A stretch of DNA of 64,000 nucleotides from Rosellinia necatrix (taxonomy: Eukaryota; Ascomycota; Sordariomycetes; Xylariales; Xylariaceae), in contig JAGYVD010000005.1 in assembly GCA_021209875.1 (NCBI GenBank), positions 2,418,001-2,482,000 of the forward strand, in the 5' to 3' direction. How positions within the stretch are numbered: position 1 is the stretch's first letter; each line of letters opens with the position of its first letter. This document shows positions 60,269 to 64,000 of this stretch, in pieces. The translations under genes were made by a program, and so were the position numbers. The notes beneath the pieces are model-generated. The model was not told the origin of the DNA, made no database searches, and worked only from the letters and a program-made list of their open reading frames with translations.

Positions 60269-60430
60269 TGTGATGGGTATGAAAACGAAAACAGGGGAAA
60301 TCAACAACCTGAATGTGTACAAAGCCGAGATAAGCTCTTGGGCAAACTTGGTCTGGTCTGCCTTGGCACCCAAGCCGTGTGCCGATTTGTTATTTACACT
60401 ATAAGCCAATGCCAAGAATGGTGGGTAATT
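59708..60430 (-). mobile_element. Internally deleted Tc1-like element with terminal inverted repeats
   Basis: A 21-bp perfect inverted repeat, AATTACCCACCATTCTTGGCA at 59708-59728 and its reverse complement at 60410-60430, brackets the truncated transposase; weaker similarity extends inward for about 17 bp and outward through TGCGTGG. The roughly 720-bp size is well under the 1.3-1.9 kb usual for complete fungal Tc1-like elements and matches loss of the DDE half. A clear TA target duplication was not located, so the outermost boundary is approximate. Confidence 0.75.
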
Positions 60431-61072
60431 TCCAAGGTTCCACGCACGTGGATCTTCCTAGATATGTAGATTGATAATACGGCTCGGGCATAGGTACTTT
60501 CCATAAACCTAGAAAATGCGAATCCCTCGTAGATATACCGCGTAGAGTCATCGGGATCATTCATTAAACGGTAGAGATCTGAAAACTCCGTACCACGCAC
60601 GCGCAATACAGTAATTAGAGGTGGTTTAACACTGAGTTAGCCTATAAAATCCCGCTACGATATAAGTGTTAGAATAACATGTTGGAGGCCTGGCTGAGCT
60701 CATCTTGGGGGATTGTAATGCTAGGATTGTATATACATACAGATATTTAGGCACCTCTTTAGGTCCTTGGAGAGTTAAGGGGTAATTAATCTGTCTATTG
60801 AGCCCCAACCAGCCCATATTTCCAATTGGAACTGGGAGGTGGAGAATTGGTGATGAACGGGAGTGATGTAGTGTGAGTAAAAAAGGGCACCACTTATGCA
60901 GATCACGCCTTTCAAGAGGCATTCATTTTTCGTTCGTAGAAATCCAGAACATCAGGGCACTGAAAGCCAAATGGTAATGAGGAGACGGTATTCTGATAGC
61001 TCTTGGTATGTATATATGCCCTAAAATAACTCTGGTCATACTGATAATCGCATGAGTCTCTTTAATATTGCA
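60431..61072. other. Intergenic region downstream of the rhodopsin-domain gene
   Basis: No gene recognised. A minus-strand open stretch at about 60455-60606 contains SDLYRLMNDPDDSTRYIYEG but has no start, splice or family support. Confidence 0.5.
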
Positions 61073-62491
61073 TCATGTCACTGTGTCATGGTTTGAATTG
61101 CGCGTGGATACTCTTGATTGCAACTCGAACTCTCGTTCGATCTTGATACCCCCGTTCGCGGTCAGCTCCTGCTCGCTACCTGCCGTATCGCCCCTCGAGA
61201 CGGTTACTTTCGGAAACCCAGAAACCCTCTTATGGCTGGCAGGATTGATTCGGGCCCAATCCTGCCCCCTGGCGTGGCTATGCGGAGATGATAGGTCGCC
61301 GGTTCCGTAGCTAGCACCTCCTGTGCCTCGGAAAGTACCTCTCACGTGCTTAAAGCCACGAGATATCGTGCGGTAGAGAATAGGAAGATTTGCACAGAGG
61401 ATGGCACCACATGGTTCTAATGCCGAGAGAATACCTAGTGGGACTTCCTCCCCTGAGAGACGGTAGCGGTGTCAGCGGGGACGATGAGGTAGGGAGTAAT
61501 GAGATGGCGAGGCTTACAAGTGACATCACCAGATCCGGCCGAAAAGACAACAGATAGACGCGCGATACTAAGGCCGCATACCCCGAGGCCGATAGAGAAG
61601 AGAAAACCAAGAGCAATGCGCTTCCCTCTATTTACCTGTAACCTCGAGATGATCGGAATAGGCATGGAAAAGATCCAGATGTCAAAGATGAGATTCAGGA
61701 TATTGGTAGAGTATGTAAATGCCACTTTATCGACACATTTGGCCGTAGCAGCTACCGACGCGTCCCACCAGCCTTGTATCGGCCGACAGCCGAAGCCGAG
61801 GACGATTTCCATCTCAATAAGCCAGGCGAGGACGAGGATGGCGGTAGTTAGGACGACCGCCCTCATTTTAGGCGTAGCGAATATGTGATAGTAAAGCGCT
61901 AGTATTGATAGTTTAGTACTGACAATGGCGAAGTCGTAGAAGTGGCTGAAGATGTAGTCGCCCTAGCGATCGTTAGAGGTTGAGCGTGGGGGGGTAACTG
62001 TGCAGTAAGCCGGGACAACCCATTTACTTACTCGAAGGTATTCCGATATACTTTCAGGTTCCAAAACCTGGACGTGGCGTCCGAGCCCTTTCGGTGGCCC
62101 TGGGGCAAAATTAGAAATGGCAACCCGATAAACCAGACAGCGAGACAGCGCCCACCGTATACGAGCCCAGCAACGCACTCAGCGACTGCAGTGATCTAAA
62201 CATAACTCGGGGCATTAGCAGGGAGCATGCAAGCGAAAGAGCTAATTCAACACCGAGAATCAGAAAGGTCTTACTTACGGTTGCCCACACTATGAGATAA
62301 TCGTCATATCCCAAGCGACCATCGGAATTCGGGCTTACTTTTACCCAGAGCCTGAAAAGAGTAGTGAGAATCTCAAGCGGGATGGGGAGTGCGTAGAAAG
62401 CGGTCACAAGAGCGGTCCGGTCTTCAGCCAGGTACTCGGCGCTGTATGTTATAGTGTTATTCGCCACGCTCTCGGCCATGTTAACCGCCAT
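61073..62491 (-). CDS. Fungal seven-helix 'rhodopsin-domain' integral membrane protein
   Basis: Five minus-strand exons, 62279-62491, 62156-62195, 62032-62087, 61518-61962 and 61073-61452, encode 377 residues. The assembled protein shows the family pattern: RLWVKVSPN then GYDDYLIVWAT, ECVAGLVYGLGRHVQ, a Tyr/Phe segment GDYIFSHFYDFAIVSTKLSILALYYHIF, RAVVLTTAILVLAWLIEM, CRPIQGWWDASVAATAKCVD, LNLIFDIWIFSMPIPII, IALGFLFSIGLGVCGLSIARL, and LEPCGAILCANLPILY, consistent with seven transmembrane helices. No retinal-lysine motif is claimed. The C-terminal 80 residues are Ser/Thr/Gly-rich and cytosolic. Such proteins are very numerous in plant-associated ascomycetes; ligand and role are generally unknown. 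The start at 62491 (MAVNMAES) is preferred over 62542 and 62479, without strong evidence. Confidence 0.88.
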
Positions 62492-64000
62492 GACGAGACG
62501 AACAGCTTTCGCAGCCGATGATGGTTGCCGTAGGCCACCCAAGGGGAACTGAGGGTATTCACGCCGACGCGGGGTCTCGAACTCGAGTTACCAAGCTTGA
62601 TATCAATTTGTTGTCTATGGGGACAGTGAAGCTGTGTATTCAAGGGCATGCGAGCCTGCTCGTTTCTGCAGGCTGAAGAGTGCAACTGTTGTGCCCGGTG
62701 CGCTTGTTATCCCCGCGACTGGCGGCCACCCTGAGACCTGTGGCGGTAGCCATACCATATCGATACCCAACCCGCTTCTCTCTCTTCGCAATTGCACGGC
62801 ACCGACTTTAGCCTGCCGCGCCGAGAGGTCTCGAACTCTTCCATCTGCGGTGGCGCTCATCTCATGTCATGATAGGCTGCTGTTGGTTGCTAGTATTTCT
62901 CATCCATTCACTTTGAGCTAAGTCATGTCCACTTCCATCGCCACGTCTACGTACGTATACCGAACCGCATGCCGCTGCAGCAGGTATGTATGAGGTACAG
63001 CGCGCCCAGTTCATTACAGCAAGAGGGGGTGGTTGTTTGGATTATCATTACCATTCTGAGCCTTGCAGCAACTAGTGTATCGACAAGGCGCACGCGATGC
63101 TCCGGATAGACCAAGGGTCAGGACGAATGGCTTTTAATCGTTACCTGACAGTAAGCCGGCATGGCGTGCGGCGTCCTACTACTACTAATCAGCGAGAGGG
63201 AGGGGGATCTGGGTTGTGTAGAGAGTGAGGAAGAATAAGAAAAGGAAAAATGGAAATTAAAAATAAAAAATAAAAATAAAAATAAAAATGTGGGGAAATA
63301 GAGGGAAAGAAAAAGAGGAAGAGGAAGAGGAAGAGGAAGAGGAAGAGGAAGAAGAAGAAGAAGTAATAAAAGGAGAATCCATTTACAAACCTGTCATAAT
63401 TCACATTACCCTTCCTCTCGATAGTTAGGTATAATTGAATGCGACAGAGTCAACTCACGAGCTACCAGCCACCCTTCTACATACATCCATGATGCGTGCA
63501 CTTAACCTGACAGACATGCTTAAATGAGGACAGCTTTGAGGTCCCATATCTCGATATCAGGACGCCAACCTAGAGATGGTAGGTAGCATTTAGAACTGTA
63601 AAGCTGAAAACGCCAATCCGGGCTTGCATGATCTGGACTTGCGTATGCCCCTCTAACACGAGTGCCAGTGGTTGGGACCCAATCGTTCCGGAGCTACCTA
63701 CCTTGGGTAGTAAGTGGGTTAAGCAAGCACGAGGTTAGATAATAAGTAATAGATAGTGAGTGTGCTTTCGTTTGGTGACACCAGTAAGAGCGACGGTTAT
63801 CTGAGACAACTATTTTTTTATTTCGGTCAGGAGAAGGAAGGTGAAATCGACTGTCTGTCCGTGTATGAAAGTTCCTGTTCGCACGGCCACTACCCAATCC
63901 TCGAGGCAGATCTCCAGGCAGACCCCCCCTTCCCCTCCCCTTCCCAAATCGTAGTATTCTGTCGTGAGGCAGCTCAGCTCAACTCAGCTCAGCTTCCCTA
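62492..64000. other. Intergenic region to the end of the window
   Basis: 1.5 kb with no recognised gene. Holds A-rich and GGAAGA low-complexity tracts (listed) and a TAGGTAGC motif near 63580. Confidence 0.55.
63255..63363. repeat. Low-complexity A-rich and (GGAAGA)n purine tract
   Basis: 63255-63289 is a run of AAATAAAAA-type units; 63311-63363 is GAGGAA/GAAGAA repeats, forming a purine-only strand of more than 50 nt. Confidence 0.9.

Overview
This window is nuclear DNA from a filamentous ascomycete (Pezizomycotina, most likely Sordariomycetes). Evidence: 17 recognisable eukaryotic protein-coding genes, nearly all split by short introns (about 44-180 nt, GT-AG, CTAAC/CTGAC-like branch sites), a nuclear intron-containing tRNA-Pro, a fungal Dicer-2, a GH5_5 endoglucanase and a fungal seven-helix 'rhodopsin-domain' protein. 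Intergenic DNA is rich in palindromic TACCTAGGTA-type tracts seen in some Sordariomycete genomes. Species cannot be named from sequence alone. All intron/exon models below were built by hand from splice signals, reading-frame phase and remembered family conservation.

Layout. 1-761: 5' part of a WW-domain/Gly-Ser-rich protein (-). 3540-16270: a giant HECT ubiquitin ligase of the Tom1/HUWE1 family (+). 16980-18393: secreted GH5_5 endoglucanase (-). 19996-22052: convergent mitochondrial ribosomal protein uS19m (RSM19, +) and TFIID/SAGA subunit TAF10 (-). 23265-23355: tRNA-Pro(AGG). 24779-28888: PRPP synthetase (+), ribosomal protein eS6 (-), and divergent CTF8 (+). 30597-32407: mucin-like single-pass membrane protein (+). 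33627-36439: divergent KDEL receptor ERD2 (-) and a UBL-WLM metalloprotease (+). 36890-38132: coiled-coil protein of unknown function (-). 39963-44569: convergent mitochondrial PDK-type kinase (+) and sphingosine-1-phosphate lyase (-). 45837-50063: GT34 Golgi mannosyltransferase (-) and a membrane RING-CH E3 ligase (-). 51107-53368: convergent proteasome alpha2 (PRE8, +) and an RCC1-repeat protein (-). 54490-59134: Dicer-like 2 (+). 59.5-60.4 kb: an internally deleted Tc1-like transposon. 61073-62491: rhodopsin-domain membrane protein (-).

Most genes are housekeeping and not functionally clustered; three (Tom1, RING-CH E3, proteasome alpha2) belong to ubiquitin/proteasome biology and the UBL-WLM protease is related, but spacing gives no evidence of co-regulation. 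The least expected material is: (i) two copies of a 34-bp sequence with a trinucleotide tail, each bracketed by its own 15-16 bp direct repeat (19.8 kb and 53.5 kb), resembling minute retroposon insertions; (ii) an 85%-identical 53-bp dispersed repeat at 38.5 and 54.0 kb, the second copy upstream of Dicer; (iii) three conserved genes (TAF10, the WLM protease, DPL1) each broken by exactly one nucleotide inside a homopolymer, most simply an assembly-error signature; (iv) microexons of 16, 20 and 29 nt; (v) an in-frame, stop-free optional intron in Tom1. I found no secondary-metabolite cluster, CRISPR array or prokaryotic-type system.
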